NCBI GenBank assembly: GCA_016714465.1
Contig: JADKDT010000002.1
Span: 62,001-126,000 of the forward strand
DNA from: Candidatus Brachythrix odensensis
GTDB lineage: Bacteria; Chloroflexota; Anaerolineae; J036; Brachytrichaceae
Direction: 5' to 3'
Length of the DNA stretch: 64,000 bases
Shown one piece after another: positions 19,097 to 28,033 of the stretch (position 1 is the first letter of the stretch; the number at the start of each line of letters is the position of its first letter). The translations under genes and the position numbers were made by a program. The notes under the pieces were generated by a model that was not told the origin of the DNA, made no database searches, and saw nothing but the letters and a program-made list of their open reading frames with translations.

Positions 19097-20162
19097 ATGT
19101 CGAAACTCACCATCGCCATCATCGGCGCGACGGGCTATACCGGCGGCGAGTTGCTGCGGCTGCTGAGCGATCATCCCAACGCCGAGGTCACCCAGATCAC
19201 CTCGCGCTCGCGGATGGGCGAGTTTGCCCACGCCGCGCATCCCAACCTGCGCGGGACGCCGGGCGGCAACCTGCAGTTCATCCGCCCCGAGGATGTTCAA
19301 GGCCTGCGACGTCGTTTTCCTGTGCCTGCCCCACGGCGAAGCGGTTAACCAGATTGATCGTTGGGCGGGACTTGCTGAGACCGTAATCGACCTCAGCGCT
19401 GATTTCCGCCTGAAGGACGGAGCAAGCTACGCCCGCTGGTATGGCGCCCCCCACCCCGCCCCAGCCTGGGTCGACCGCTTCGTATATGGGTTGCCCGAGC
19501 TTACCCGCGCCCAACTCAGGGGCGCGCGCTACGCCAGCGGCGTGGGCTGCAATGCGACTGCGACGAACCGCGCCCTGATGCCCCTGGTCCGGGCCGGACT
19601 GCTTGACCCGAACATGCCCATCGTCAGTGATATCAAAGTCGGCAGCAGCGAGAGCGGCGCGGTTGCCTCCGACGCTTCGCATCATCCCGAGCGCAGCGGC
19701 GCGGTGCGGCCGTATGCGCCGGCCGGTCACCGTCACACGGCCGAGGTCGAACAGATGTTTGCGGCACTCGGCGCCGCGGCGCCGAGCGCCGGCATCCACC
19801 TGACCGTGACCTCAATTGAAATGGTCCGCGGCGCCACGGCGGCCGTCCATGTTTTTGCCAAGTCCCCGCTACAGGACAAGACGATCTGGAAGGCCTTTCG
19901 CGACTGCTATCGCGGCGAGCCCTTTGTTCGCATCGTCAAAGCTGCGACCGGAATTTTCCGTTTGCCGGAACCCAAGATCCTGGCCGGGAGCAATTGGGCC
20001 GATGTAGGCTTTGCGCTGAGCGAGGGCGGGACCAAGGTCACCCTGTTCTGCGCGATCGACAACCTGGTGAAGGGCGCGGCCGGCAGCGCCGTGCAGTGCC
20101 TCAATGTCATGCGCGGCTTCGACGAACGGGCCGGACTCGGATTCATCGGGCTGCATCCCTGA
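19097..20162 (+). CDS. lysY: LysW-gamma-aminoadipyl phosphate reductase (frame break near 19298)
   Basis: ArgC/LysY-type NADPH reductase acting on the phosphorylated LysW-bound intermediate. The ATG at 19097 is preceded by GAGGGG. Residues MSKLTIAIIGATGYTGGELL give the Rossmann GATGYTG motif. The frame runs to PEDV at 19297; homology then continues in another frame from KACDVVFLCLPHGEA to the stop at 20160-20162. The active-site region GVGCNATATNRALMPL keeps the catalytic Cys, and the later segment HRHTAEVEQ keeps His. Two missing T residues in a T-run (GATGTT-TTC-AAG expected) would restore DVFKACDVV. Everything else is intact, so a sequencing indel is more likely than loss. It lies between lysX and lysZ. 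Confidence 0.88.
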
Positions 20163-20187
20163 TATCGTGCCAACCACAACGCATACA

Positions 20188-20234
20188 GTCGGAGTCGATA
20201 TCCCCCAGCTTCACCGGGGGATATCGACTCCGAC
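20188..20234. repeat. Intra-operon hairpin between lysY and lysZ
   Basis: Perfect 19-bp arms 20188-20206 and 20216-20234; the loop contains GCTTCACC. The outer arm GGAGTCGAT is shared with the hairpin at 62706-62750. Confidence 0.75.
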
Positions 20235-20269
20235 AAAACGAATTGTGGGGAGTCGTCAGTCAAAACACC

Positions 20270-21103
20270 ATGCCAAATGCCTTTGCCCAGTTCCAACCGG
20301 TCGTGATCAAGGTCGGCGGCTCCGCCGGAATCAACTACGATCTCGTATGCGATGACGTGGCCGCGCTCGTCCGAGACGGTCAGCCCGTGGTCCTGATTCA
20401 TGGCGGGTCGGATGAGACCAATCGCATCTCGACCGCGCTCGGCAAGCCGCCGCGCACCCTGGTCTCGGCGCAGGGCTACACCTCGCGCTATACCGATGCC
20501 GAGACGCTCGACATCTTCGCCATGGTCTACGCCGGGAAGATGAACACCCGTATCGTCGAGCGGCTGCAGAAGCGCGGCATCGACGCGGTCGGTTTGAGCG
20601 GCTTGGATGGCCGTCTGCTGGAAGGCCCGCGCAAGACCTCAGTCCGGGCAGTCGAGAATGGGCGACAGATCCTGGTTCGCGACGACTTTACGGGCAAGGT
20701 TGAGCGGGTCAACGCCGGCTTGCTGCGCCTGCTGATCGGCGCGGGCTACACACCGGTCGTCAGCCCGCCCGCCTGCAGCAATGATGGCGAAGCAATCAAC
20801 GTGGACGGCGACCGGGCGGCCGCCGCCATTGCCGCCGCCCTCGGCGCACGCCAGCTCATCATCCTGTCCAACGTACCGGGCCTGCTGCGGAATTTCCCCG
20901 ATGAGGCCAGCCTGATTCCGGCCGTGCGTTACAGTGAACTGGAACAAGCGCTGTCGTTCGCCGAGGGGCGGATGAAGAAGAAGGTTCTGGGCGCCAGCGA
21001 GGCCATCGCGGGAGGGGTCGAGCAAGTCGTCTTTGCCGATGCCCGGCTGGAGGGCCCGGTGCGGGCGGCGATGGCCGGGCGCGGGACGGTAATCTCGAAA
21101 TGA
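20270..21103 (+). CDS. lysZ: LysW-gamma-aminoadipate kinase
   Basis: 277 residues, amino-acid kinase family (ArgB-like). It phosphorylates the side-chain carboxylate of LysW-bound aminoadipate. Motifs: VIKVGGSAGINYDLV at the N-terminus, VLIHGGSDETN for substrate binding, VSPPACSNDGEAINVDGD for nucleotide, and GRMKKKVLGASEA near the C-terminus. The ATG at 20270 gives the usual short N-terminus; earlier in-frame codons run through the hairpin at 20188. A perfect hairpin starts at the base after the stop codon and separates it from the convergent enoyl-CoA hydratase. Confidence 0.93.
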   Translation: MPNAFAQFQPVVIKVGGSAGINYDLVCDDVAALVRDGQPVVLIHGGSDETNRISTALGKPPRTLVSAQGYTSRYTDAETLDIFAMVYAGKMNTRIVERLQKRGIDAVGLSGLDGRLLEGPRKTSVRAVENGRQILVRDDFTGKVERVNAGLLRLLIGAGYTPVVSPPACSNDGEAINVDGDRAAAAIAAALGARQLIILSNVPGLLRNFPDEASLIPAVRYSELEQALSFAEGRMKKKVLGASEAIAGGVEQVVFADARLEGPVRAAMAGRGTVISK

Positions 21104-21148
21104 CCGATGCGGATGCCGGCGCCCTCCGGGCGCCGGCATCCGCATCGG
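21104..21148. terminator. Bidirectional hairpin between lysZ and the convergent enoyl-CoA hydratase
   Basis: Perfect 21-bp arms 21104-21124 and 21128-21148, 3-base loop. It starts immediately after the lysZ stop and ends 8 bases before the opposing stop. No U-tract. Confidence 0.8.
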
Positions 21149-21156
21149 AAGAAACA

Positions 21157-21930
21157 CTACACCCGCGCCACGCCCTGTCGGGCAGAAGCCGGTTGTGGCA
21201 AGCGCGGGATCTCTCCGGCCTCGCGTTCTAGCCGGCGAAGGTGCGCGTCATTGGCGACCGCATCCATCAACGACATCCCGATCGCATCCCGCAAGGCGGA
21301 CTTGGCGTGGCTCAGCGCGTGGGCGGGCTGCGCCGCAAGCGTAGACGCAATCCGCATCACTTCGGCCATCAGCGTCTCGCAGGGAAGCACATCGCTGGCC
21401 AGCCCAAGCTCGAGACAGCGCATCGCCGTCAGCCGGTCGTGGCGGGCGATCACATCGAACGCCCGGCCATATCCAAGATGGCGGGTGAGAAACCACGACA
21501 TCCCGGCCTCCGGCACCCAGCTCCCATCGGCCGGGCCCGGATCAAGGACGGTGTCGTCGCTCATCACCCGCATGTCGCAGGCGAGGGCCAAGGAGGCCCC
21601 GAGTCCGCTGCACACCCCATGCGCGGCGACGATGATGGGCTTGCGGACCGCCCCGGCCGCGCGCAGGAGCAACTGCCCGCACGTCCGGGCGTATTCTTCG
21701 CCCGCCTCAACATCCAACGCTCTATTTTCATCCATGTCCAGACCCGCGCAGAATCCCCGCCCCCGGCCGGTCAGCGCCACCACCCGCGCCTGCGGATCCT
21801 CATTCGCCTGGCGCAGCGCCGCAATCAATGCCTGCAGCATCCATCGATCGATCGCATTCCGGCGTTCAGCGCGGTTGAGCATCAGCACCGCAACCCCATT
21901 TGCGCAGTCATAGGTCACTCGCTCGTCCAT
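21157..21930 (-). CDS. Enoyl-CoA hydratase/isomerase family protein
   Basis: 257 residues, crotonase fold. The ATG at 21930 has GAGGAA 8 bases upstream. Oxyanion-hole motifs are GRGRGFCAGLDMDEN and AAHGVCSGLGASLALACDMR; the acidic residue in WVPEAGMSWFLTRHLG fits the catalytic position. Crotonases hydrate or isomerise CoA thioesters, and the specific substrate is not evident. The gene interrupts the lysine cluster on the opposite strand and has no clear role in it. An apparent N-terminal extension is only translation of the hairpin at 21967-22011. Confidence 0.88.
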   Translation of the reverse strand: MDERVTYDCANGVAVLMLNRAERRNAIDRWMLQALIAALRQANEDPQARVVALTGRGRGFCAGLDMDENRALDVEAGEEYARTCGQLLLRAAGAVRKPIIVAAHGVCSGLGASLALACDMRVMSDDTVLDPGPADGSWVPEAGMSWFLTRHLGYGRAFDVIARHDRLTAMRCLELGLASDVLPCETLMAEVMRIASTLAAQPAHALSHAKSALRDAIGMSLMDAVANDAHLRRLEREAGEIPRLPQPASARQGVARV

Positions 21931-21966
21931 CACACCATTCCTCACAAGTCCCAACAAACCCTTCCG

Positions 21967-22011
21967 CCTGAGGCTGTATCCCCCGGCTTCGCCGGGGGAT
22001 ACAGCCTCAGG
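21967..22011. repeat. Intergenic hairpin, perfect 21-bp arms
   Basis: Arms 21967-21987 and 21991-22011, core CCCCCGGC-TTC-GCCGGGGG. The GAGGCTG outer arm is shared with the hairpin at 38130-38186. Confidence 0.8.
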
Positions 22012-22082
22012 AAAGGTATTGTCATTGGCCCTTAGGCTCATGACCGAACCCGTTTTTAGGGATGACATCCCAAACATCATTG

Positions 22083-22126
22083 GCGAGAGCGCAAACCCGC
22101 GCCCCGCGCGGGGATTGCGCTCTCGC
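22083..22126. repeat. Intergenic hairpin, GGCGAGA family member, imperfect
   Basis: Arms begin GCGAGAGCGCAA and end TTGCGCTCTCGC, with small mismatches in the core. The outer arm resembles those at 36741-36785 and 52228-52274. It is upstream of lysJ. Confidence 0.7.
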
Positions 22127-22288
22127 ACGACGCCTGCCGAAACAATAGCAGCGACTCGTGCCGCGCGCTTGACGCGCTATGGATCGTCGGGAAGTCGTCA
22201 GGTAGCGCGCAGAAATCCTGTCTCCCGGTGTATGATGCCCGGCTGATCACCGCGGATTCATGCGGACAGGCACTGCAAACACAGAACC

Positions 22289-23444
22289 ATGGATAGTGAG
22301 TCACGCCTCGCCTCCGGCGTTTACGCCAAACGCGATATCGTCATCGCGCGCGGCAAAGATGCCACGCTCTGGGACAAACAGGGCCGCGCGTATATCGACT
22401 GCGTGTCGGGCCAGGGTGTCAGCACCCTGGGTCATGCCAATGAAGCTGTCGCCCGCGCGATCTATGAACAGGCTCAGACTCTGATTTCATGCCCCGAAAT
22501 TTTCTACAACGACGTCCGGGCTGATTTCCTCGAACTGCTCAGCACCGTCGTGCCCGCGGGCCTGAACCGCTTCTTCTTGTGCAACTCGGGCGCAGAGGCA
22601 AATGAGACTGCCCTCAAGTTTGCCCGGCTGAGCACCGGTCGCCCAAACGTAGTCTCGACCGTGCGCGGCTTTCACGGTCGCACGATGGGCGCGCTTTCCG
22701 CGACCTTCGAACCGAAATATCGCGAGCCGTTTCAACCGCTCCTGTCGGGTTTCAGCCACGTCGCCTTCAACAATCTCGAGGCGCTGACGAACGCCGTCAA
22801 CGATCAGACCGCCGCGGTTATCGTAGAAGCGGTGCAGGGCGAAGGCGGGGTGCACCCAGCAAGTGACGACTATCTTCGCGGCGCGCGGGCGCTCTGCCGC
22901 GAGCGCGGGGCATTGCTCATCATCGATGAGGTCCAGACCGGGTTCGCCCGCACGGGAGCGTGGTTCGCCTGCATGCGCTCGGGCGTGACGCCCGACCTCA
23001 TGCCGATGGGCAAGGCAATCGGGGGCGGCGTGCCGATGGGGGCGGTTGGGATCGGCGACGCGGTCAGAACCTCGCCCCGGGCACGCATGGTAGTGCTTTT
23101 GGCGGCAACCCGTTGGCCTGCGCGGCCGGCCTCGCCTCACTCAAGGAGATGATTCGCCTCGATTTGCCCTGCGCCAAGCGGCCGAGAAGGGCGCCTATTT
23201 CATGGAGCGGCTCGAGGAGATTAATGCGCCCGTCATCAAGGAAGTCCGCGGCCGCGGACTGTTGATCGGGGTCGAATTGCGGACTCGGGTGGCCCCCTTC
23301 CTCAAGGCGCTGCAGGCCGAGGGCGTGCTGGCCCTGCCCGCCGGCCTGAACGTGCTGCGTTTTCTGCCGCCGGCCATCATCACCCGCGAGCAGATCGACC
23401 GGGTGGTCGAAGCGACCGCCCGCGTGCTCGCCAATCCATCATGA
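22289..23444 (+). CDS. lysJ: LysW-gamma-lysine aminotransferase (two frame breaks near 23068 and 23168)
   Basis: Class III PLP aminotransferase of the ArgD/LysJ type, converting LysW-aminoadipate semialdehyde to LysW-lysine. The first frame from ATG 22289 contains FLCNSGAEANETALKFAR, GFHGRTMGALS, IIDEVQTGFARTG and the PLP lysine Lys242 in MPMGKAIGGG. It then breaks near 23068: APGTHGSAFGGNPLACAAGL follows in a second frame. It breaks again near 23168: LRQAAEKGAYFMERLEE to the stop follows in a third. Restoring one A in AGAA(A)CC and one G in TTG(G)CCC rebuilds the normal protein, so sequence error is likely. The stop overlaps the lysK ATG (ATGA). Confidence 0.87.
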
Positions 23445-24541
23445 TCAGCCTGCTGGAAAGGTGCGTGCGCATCCGCTCTGTGAGCGGTGAAGAGCGCGAG
23501 GTCGCCGTCTTTCTAAGCCGCCAAATGGCGGCGCTTGGCTTTGAGCGCGCCTTCGTCGACGACGCCGACAATACGATCGGCATCATCGGCAACGGCCCTC
23601 GCCAGCTTGTCTTTCTCGGGCATATCGACACCGTCCCGGGCGAGGTCCCCGTCCGAATCGAGGACGGCAAGCTGTATGGGCGCGGGACAGTGGACGCAAA
23701 GGGACCGCTGTGCGCCTTCATCACCGCCGCCAGCCGCTGGGCGTCCGGGCGCCGCGGCCGCGGACTGCCGCCGGTCCCGGACGGCTGGCAGCTCGTCGTG
23801 ATTGGCGCGACCGGTGAGGAGAGCGCCTACGCCAAGGGCGCCCGATTTGTCATTACCCAATACGCGCCCGAGATGCTCATCATCGGCGAGCCGAGCGGCA
23901 GCGAGGGCGTCACCACCGGCTACAAGGGCCGCCTGTTGATGGAAGCGCATATGGAACAGGCCTCCCAGCACACCGCCCGCCCTGGCCCCAACCCTAGCGA
24001 ATATGCCGTGAAACTATGGAACAGCCTGCGCTCGTTTGCCGAGCTGTACAACGGCGAGAAGCAAAAGGCCTTCGACCTGCTGATGCCCAAACTGCGCGAC
24101 ATCCGTTCGGGCGATGACGGCATGCGCGAGTGGTGCGATGTCTTCATTGGCTTCCGGCTGCCGCTCGAGATCACCCCCGGCCAGATGCAAAAGAAGATCC
24201 TGGACGAGTTTGAAGGTCTGAAAGCGGCCAGTTCGCTGGACAAAACCCTATCAACCATTTCATTCCGGGGCAATGAACCCGCCGTCAAGTCCGACCGCAC
24301 GTCGCCGCTTGCCCGGGCATTCATCGATGCCATTCGCGAGGAAAAAGTCCGCCCGATTTTCTACGACAAGACCGGGACTTCGGATTGGAACGTCGTCGCC
24401 CCCTACTGGAAATGCCCGACCGTCGCGTATGGGCCAGGCGATTCGGCCCTGGATCACACGCCCATCGAGCATGTCGAGATCGCCGAGTTCGAGCGGGGGG
24501 TGCGCGTCCTGGAACGGACGCTGGCGTCCCTGCTTGTCTAG
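23441..24541 (+). CDS. lysK: LysW-lysine hydrolase
   Basis: 366 residues, M20 family metallopeptidase that releases lysine from LysW in the last step. The ATG overlaps the lysJ stop. Metal-binding residues are visible in LGHIDTVPG (His61), GTVDAKGPL (Asp85), GATGEESAY (Glu126-Glu127) and GEPSGSEG, with a C-terminal LDHTPIEH supplying the last His. The DKTGTSDWN segment is typical of LysK. It could also process LysW-ornithine if the cluster serves arginine. It is followed after 6 bases by homocitrate synthase. Confidence 0.93.
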   Translation: MISLLERCVRIRSVSGEEREVAVFLSRQMAALGFERAFVDDADNTIGIIGNGPRQLVFLGHIDTVPGEVPVRIEDGKLYGRGTVDAKGPLCAFITAASRWASGRRGRGLPPVPDGWQLVVIGATGEESAYAKGARFVITQYAPEMLIIGEPSGSEGVTTGYKGRLLMEAHMEQASQHTARPGPNPSEYAVKLWNSLRSFAELYNGEKQKAFDLLMPKLRDIRSGDDGMREWCDVFIGFRLPLEITPGQMQKKILDEFEGLKAASSLDKTLSTISFRGNEPAVKSDRTSPLARAFIDAIREEKVRPIFYDKTGTSDWNVVAPYWKCPTVAYGPGDSALDHTPIEHVEIAEFERGVRVLERTLASLLV

Positions 24542-24547
24542 CCTGTC

Positions 24548-25885
24548 ATGTCGGTTCCCTTCGCATTCCGCAACTACCGCCCGCGCGGGCTTGAAGTCAT
24601 CGACACCACGCTGCGAGACGGCACGCAATCGCCCCTGCTTCACGATCACTTCAAATACTTCTTCAGCACCGACGACAAGGTCGAGGTGGCCCGTGCGCTG
24701 ATCGAATACGGGGTGAAGTTCATCGAGTTGTTCGCCCCGACTGTCAGCCCGCAGGAAGCGGCCGATTTTGAAGTGATCCGCCAGGCGCGCGATGAGCTCG
24801 TGGTCCAGAAGGGCTATACCTTCCTGCTCGCCCATGTGCGCACCCACCCGGCGGATGTTGACGCCGCGGTCAAGGCTGGCTTTGATGGCCTGAACTTCTA
24901 TATGGGCACGTCCGAGCAGTCGCGGGCGCACAACCATGGCCGCGATCTGGCCGGTATCGCCGCAAGCGCGCGCGGGTTGCTGGAGGACATCCGCCGAAAC
25001 CACCCGCAGCTCGTTTTGCGCTTCAGTGGCGAGGATGCCTTTCGCACATCCGAGTCCGATCTGTTCAGGGTCTACGACGAAGTCGCGGATTCGGTCGATC
25101 GCTTCGGCACGCCCGATACGGTCGGGGTCGCGACCCCGGGCGTTGTGGGCGCGCGAGTCCGGGCCCTGCGTGCGCGCTACCCTCATGTCGAGCTTGAGGG
25201 CCACTTCCACGACGACCGTGGATTCTCGCTCATCAACGCGCTTGAAGCGGCACGCGCGGGGATGCGTTACATGAACACGACGATTCTGGGGATCGCCGAG
25301 CGGAGCGGGATCACCAGCATGACCGGCCTGCTCTACAACCTCTTCATCGACAAGGAGTACGACCGGCTCGAGAGCTATCACCTGCGCGCGTCATATCCCA
25401 TCAACGTCATGATGGCCGACAAGATGCGCAAGCTCGTGCCCGGCAAAGAGCCGGTCAGCCTGACCAATCGCACCCACACCGCGGGCGTCCACGCCAAGGC
25501 CGTGCTGAACGACGCCAGCACATATGAAGCCCATCCGCTGGATCAGTTCGGGGTGACCGAGTCCGAGATCCTGCTCGGCCCGCTCAGCGGGTGGAACGTC
25601 ATCCACTACTTTCTGCACGAGATCTGTGGTTTCGACGTCGACGAAGGCACCGCCAAGCTCATCGCAGCGGCCTACAAGAAGCGCGTTTACAGCCTGGGCG
25701 CCGGCGAATCACCGGCCCGGGTGCTGATCGATATTGCCGAGCGCGAGTATGGGCTCGAGGCGGTCAGCGTGCCGGAGCAATACCGCGGCGCCGTGCAGCA
25801 AAACATGACCGACTCGCGCGCCGGCGGCGACGTTGGCGAGGTCGGGCACGCGAGTGGCGTGATTCTGCGCTCGAAGGCCAAGTAG
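24548..25885 (+). CDS. Homocitrate synthase (DRE-TIM metallolyase family)
   Basis: 445 residues. It condenses acetyl-CoA with 2-oxoglutarate to homocitrate, the first step of the alpha-aminoadipate pathway. DRE-TIM signatures: DTTLRDGTQ (19-27), the metal-binding GHFHDDRG (His219, His221), and HTAGVHAKA. FSTDDKVEVARALIEYGVKF and FSGEDAFRTSESDL resemble Thermus-type homocitrate synthase. The related 2-isopropylmalate and citramalate synthases are alternatives, but position directly behind lysK favours homocitrate. A C-terminal extension of about 60 residues after the catalytic part is noted. Homoaconitase and homoisocitrate dehydrogenase are not in the window. Confidence 0.85.
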   Translation: MSVPFAFRNYRPRGLEVIDTTLRDGTQSPLLHDHFKYFFSTDDKVEVARALIEYGVKFIELFAPTVSPQEAADFEVIRQARDELVVQKGYTFLLAHVRTHPADVDAAVKAGFDGLNFYMGTSEQSRAHNHGRDLAGIAASARGLLEDIRRNHPQLVLRFSGEDAFRTSESDLFRVYDEVADSVDRFGTPDTVGVATPGVVGARVRALRARYPHVELEGHFHDDRGFSLINALEAARAGMRYMNTTILGIAERSGITSMTGLLYNLFIDKEYDRLESYHLRASYPINVMMADKMRKLVPGKEPVSLTNRTHTAGVHAKAVLNDASTYEAHPLDQFGVTESEILLGPLSGWNVIHYFLHEICGFDVDEGTAKLIAAAYKKRVYSLGAGESPARVLIDIAEREYGLEAVSVPEQYRGAVQQNMTDSRAGGDVGEVGHASGVILRSKAK

Positions 25886-26000
25886 GCACCGGTGCAAAAC
25901 CTCGCGGGTAGGCGCTAACGAGCCCCGCCGGCGCGCCCGGCGCGAACCACCGCCATGCGCGGATCCGCATTCCCTCATCCTGAGGCGATTCCACCCGTGA

Positions 26001-27641
26001 TTGCCGAATCTGTTCATCGCATTACCGTGCCGCGCAAAGGGCGGATGGTCTGCATCCCCCCACCGAGATGTCGTGCGGGCCGAAGTGGCCGCGCGCGAGG
26101 ACTACCCGTTGCCCGGCCTGTGGCAGCAGTTCAACTACGACGCCAAGGGCGACCTGCTGTACGGCGACAAACGCGTGCTGGACTGGGTCGAGCGCTATGA
26201 CGCGCCGCTGTCGGTCATCGATGCGGCCTGGGTGCGTCGGCGGGTGACCGAGCTTCGCGCGCTGTTGGACACCGCCCGGCGGCACACCCGCTATCCGGCC
26301 CCGACCGACATCTACTACGCCGCCAAGGCCCGCATGCACGCCGGGGTCGTGCTGCCGGCTTATCAGGCGGGCGCGTTGGGCGAAACAAGCTCGGCCCAGG
26401 ATCTGATGCACCTGGAACTGTTGTTCAAGGCTGGGCTGCTGCCCAAGGCGTTCACGGTCATCAGCAATGGCTTTAAGCTGCCGCCCGAGCGCCTGGACGA
26501 TCGCAAGCCCCGCAAGGGCGTGATGATCGACGATGGCGCGCCGCCCCTGGATCGCTACATCGAGGACTACGCCTCGGCAATTCTGCGCGCCCATGCCGTC
26601 GGGCTGAACGTCGTGCCGATCCTGGACTCGCTCGACGAGGTGGATTGGTTCTCGCGCCGGGTCGCGGCTCCGATGCAATGCGGGGTGCGCCTGGCCTTTG
26701 GCCTGACTGCGGACCGGCTTGGCCTGGATTCGGTCAATGCGGGATTTGGCCTGACGGTCGCTCAGGCCCGCAGGGCGCTCAAGCGCCTTGCGGGGCATCC
26801 CCTGCTCCACCCCCGGATGATCCATGCCATGGTCGGCGCGGCCGAAGCAAGCCCCAGCCTGCCTGAAATCGTCGACGGGGTGCGCCTGTCGGCCAGCTTG
26901 TTCTTCGAGTTGAAACGCGACTGCCCGGGCCTCGACACATTGAACGTCGGCGGTGGCCTGCCGCTGTTGGGCGATGCCTACGATCACGTCGGCGCGTTTC
27001 AGGCCATGATGAAGGCGATTCAAGAAGAAGCCGAGCGCGCCGGGGCGACGACCCTGCCTCGACTCGCCTTCGAGCCCGGCAGCCTGATCGCGGCCGAGGC
27101 GAACTTCAACATCATGCCCGTTTTGGCAGTCAAGGCCCAGGGTCTGGTCGGCGGCGCGCCCATCTTGTTCGGCATCGTCGACGGCAGCTTCATCGAGTCA
27201 AGCATCGACGGGCTATTGCTCGGGCATGACTTTCCTGTCATCCCCGCGAATCTGGCGAATCGGCGGGCCTATCCCATGTGGCTGCGCGGGGTGACTTGCG
27301 ATTCGATGGATGTGTGGCCGCCCAGCACCGTAAATCGTGATTGGCTGCGCCTGCCCGTCCCCCGCCCCAACGAAAAACTCTATGTCGTGGTCGCCCAGAT
27401 CGGGGCATATCAGGAGTCACTGACCGGCAAAGGCGGGGTCAACCACTGCGCGGTCAAGGAACCGGCCGAAATCGTCATCGACGGCGACCGGCACGTCCTG
27501 ATCCCCAGCCCAACCACGCGCGACCAAAGCCGGCTAATGGGCTACACCCGCAAAATGCTGAATCTGTTGGCCCCCCAGAGCAAGGCCGCCAAACCGGAGC
27601 CAGCGGTGGCCTTTCAGGCCGGTTCGAAAGACATGTGGTAG
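26001..27641 (+). CDS. Fold-type III PLP decarboxylase (arginine/diaminopimelate decarboxylase-like)
   Basis: About 546 residues from a TTG at 26001; the true N-terminus is uncertain. The alanine-racemase-like barrel has the PLP lysine in DIYYAAKARMHAG, then LGETSSAQDLMHLELLF, FTVISNGFK, LNVGGGLPLLGD, FEPGSLIAAEANF and the second-domain cysteine motif GVTCDSMD. The ISNGFK and cysteine region resemble biosynthetic arginine decarboxylase SpeA, but the protein is shorter and lacks clear SpeA landmarks. A different frame from ATG 25955 (IPPVIAESVHRITVPRKG) could be the real N-terminus joined through a C-run near 26055. Position behind homocitrate synthase suggests an amino-acid decarboxylase, possibly lysine or arginine. 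Substrate is not assigned. Confidence 0.78.
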   Translation: MPNLFIALPCRAKGGWSASPHRDVVRAEVAAREDYPLPGLWQQFNYDAKGDLLYGDKRVLDWVERYDAPLSVIDAAWVRRRVTELRALLDTARRHTRYPAPTDIYYAAKARMHAGVVLPAYQAGALGETSSAQDLMHLELLFKAGLLPKAFTVISNGFKLPPERLDDRKPRKGVMIDDGAPPLDRYIEDYASAILRAHAVGLNVVPILDSLDEVDWFSRRVAAPMQCGVRLAFGLTADRLGLDSVNAGFGLTVAQARRALKRLAGHPLLHPRMIHAMVGAAEASPSLPEIVDGVRLSASLFFELKRDCPGLDTLNVGGGLPLLGDAYDHVGAFQAMMKAIQEEAERAGATTLPRLAFEPGSLIAAEANFNIMPVLAVKAQGLVGGAPILFGIVDGSFIESSIDGLLLGHDFPVIPANLANRRAYPMWLRGVTCDSMDVWPPSTVNRDWLRLPVPRPNEKLYVVVAQIGAYQESLTGKGGVNHCAVKEPAEIVIDGDRHVLIPSPTTRDQSRLMGYTRKMLNLLAPQSKAAKPEPAVAFQAGSKDMW

Positions 27642-27642
27642 C

Positions 27643-27696
27643 GGAATACGCAACACCCCGCCCCGGCGTATGCCGGGGCGGGGTGTTGCGTATTCC
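27643..27696. repeat. Intergenic hairpin, perfect 25-bp arms
   Basis: Arms 27643-27667 and 27672-27696, loop GTAT. It begins just after the decarboxylase stop and lies 6 bases from the 3' end of the tRNA-Ala gene, so it can end transcription from both sides. Confidence 0.8.
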
Positions 27697-27702
27697 TGTG
27701 AG

Positions 27703-27775
27703 TGGACCTGAGGGGATTTGAACCCCTGACCTCCTCAGTGCGATTGAGGCGCGCTCCCAACTGCGCTACAGGCCC
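27703..27775 (-). tRNA. tRNA-Ala (CGC)
   Basis: 73 bases on the minus strand. Acceptor GGGCCTG pairs with CAGGTCC (one G-T), discriminator A. The anticodon stem CCTCA/TGAGG encloses ATCGCAC, giving anticodon CGC. The T-loop GTTCAAATC is intact. CCA is not encoded. Confidence 0.95.
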
Positions 27776-27816
27776 GAGACGCAAACAGGCGACCGAAGTC
27801 GCCCGTTTGCCTTCAG

Positions 27817-27890
27817 AGCGGGAGACGGGACTTGAACCCGCGACCTATTCCTTGGCAAGGAATCGCTCTACCAGTCTGAGCTACTCCCGC
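27817..27890 (-). tRNA. tRNA-Gly (GCC)
   Basis: 74 bases on the minus strand. Acceptor GCGGGAG pairs with CTCCCGC, discriminator T. The anticodon stem ATTCC/GGAAT encloses TTGCCAA, giving anticodon GCC. T-loop GTTCAAGTC. No encoded CCA. Confidence 0.95.
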
Positions 27891-27896
27891 ATGCCA

Positions 27897-27969
27897 TGCC
27901 GACGAACAGGATTGAACTGTTGACCCCACGATTTTCAGTCGTGTGCTCTACCAGCTGAGCTACGTCGGC
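27897..27969 (-). tRNA. tRNA-Phe (GAA)
   Basis: 73 bases on the minus strand. Acceptor GCCGACG pairs with CGTCGGC, discriminator A. The anticodon stem CACGA/TCGTG encloses CTGAAAA, giving anticodon GAA. It lies 6 bases upstream of tRNA-Gly, so the three tRNAs are probably cotranscribed. Confidence 0.95.
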
Positions 27970-28033
27970 GACTGAGGGGGACAGCAACCACTGCCCCGCG
28001 AACGATGAAATTATACCAGAGGCAGATCGCTCG

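Noticed and set aside
24260..25381. A 373-codon minus-strand frame opposite lysK and homocitrate synthase
   Set aside because: Antisense shadow; the plus-strand genes have clear catalytic motifs.
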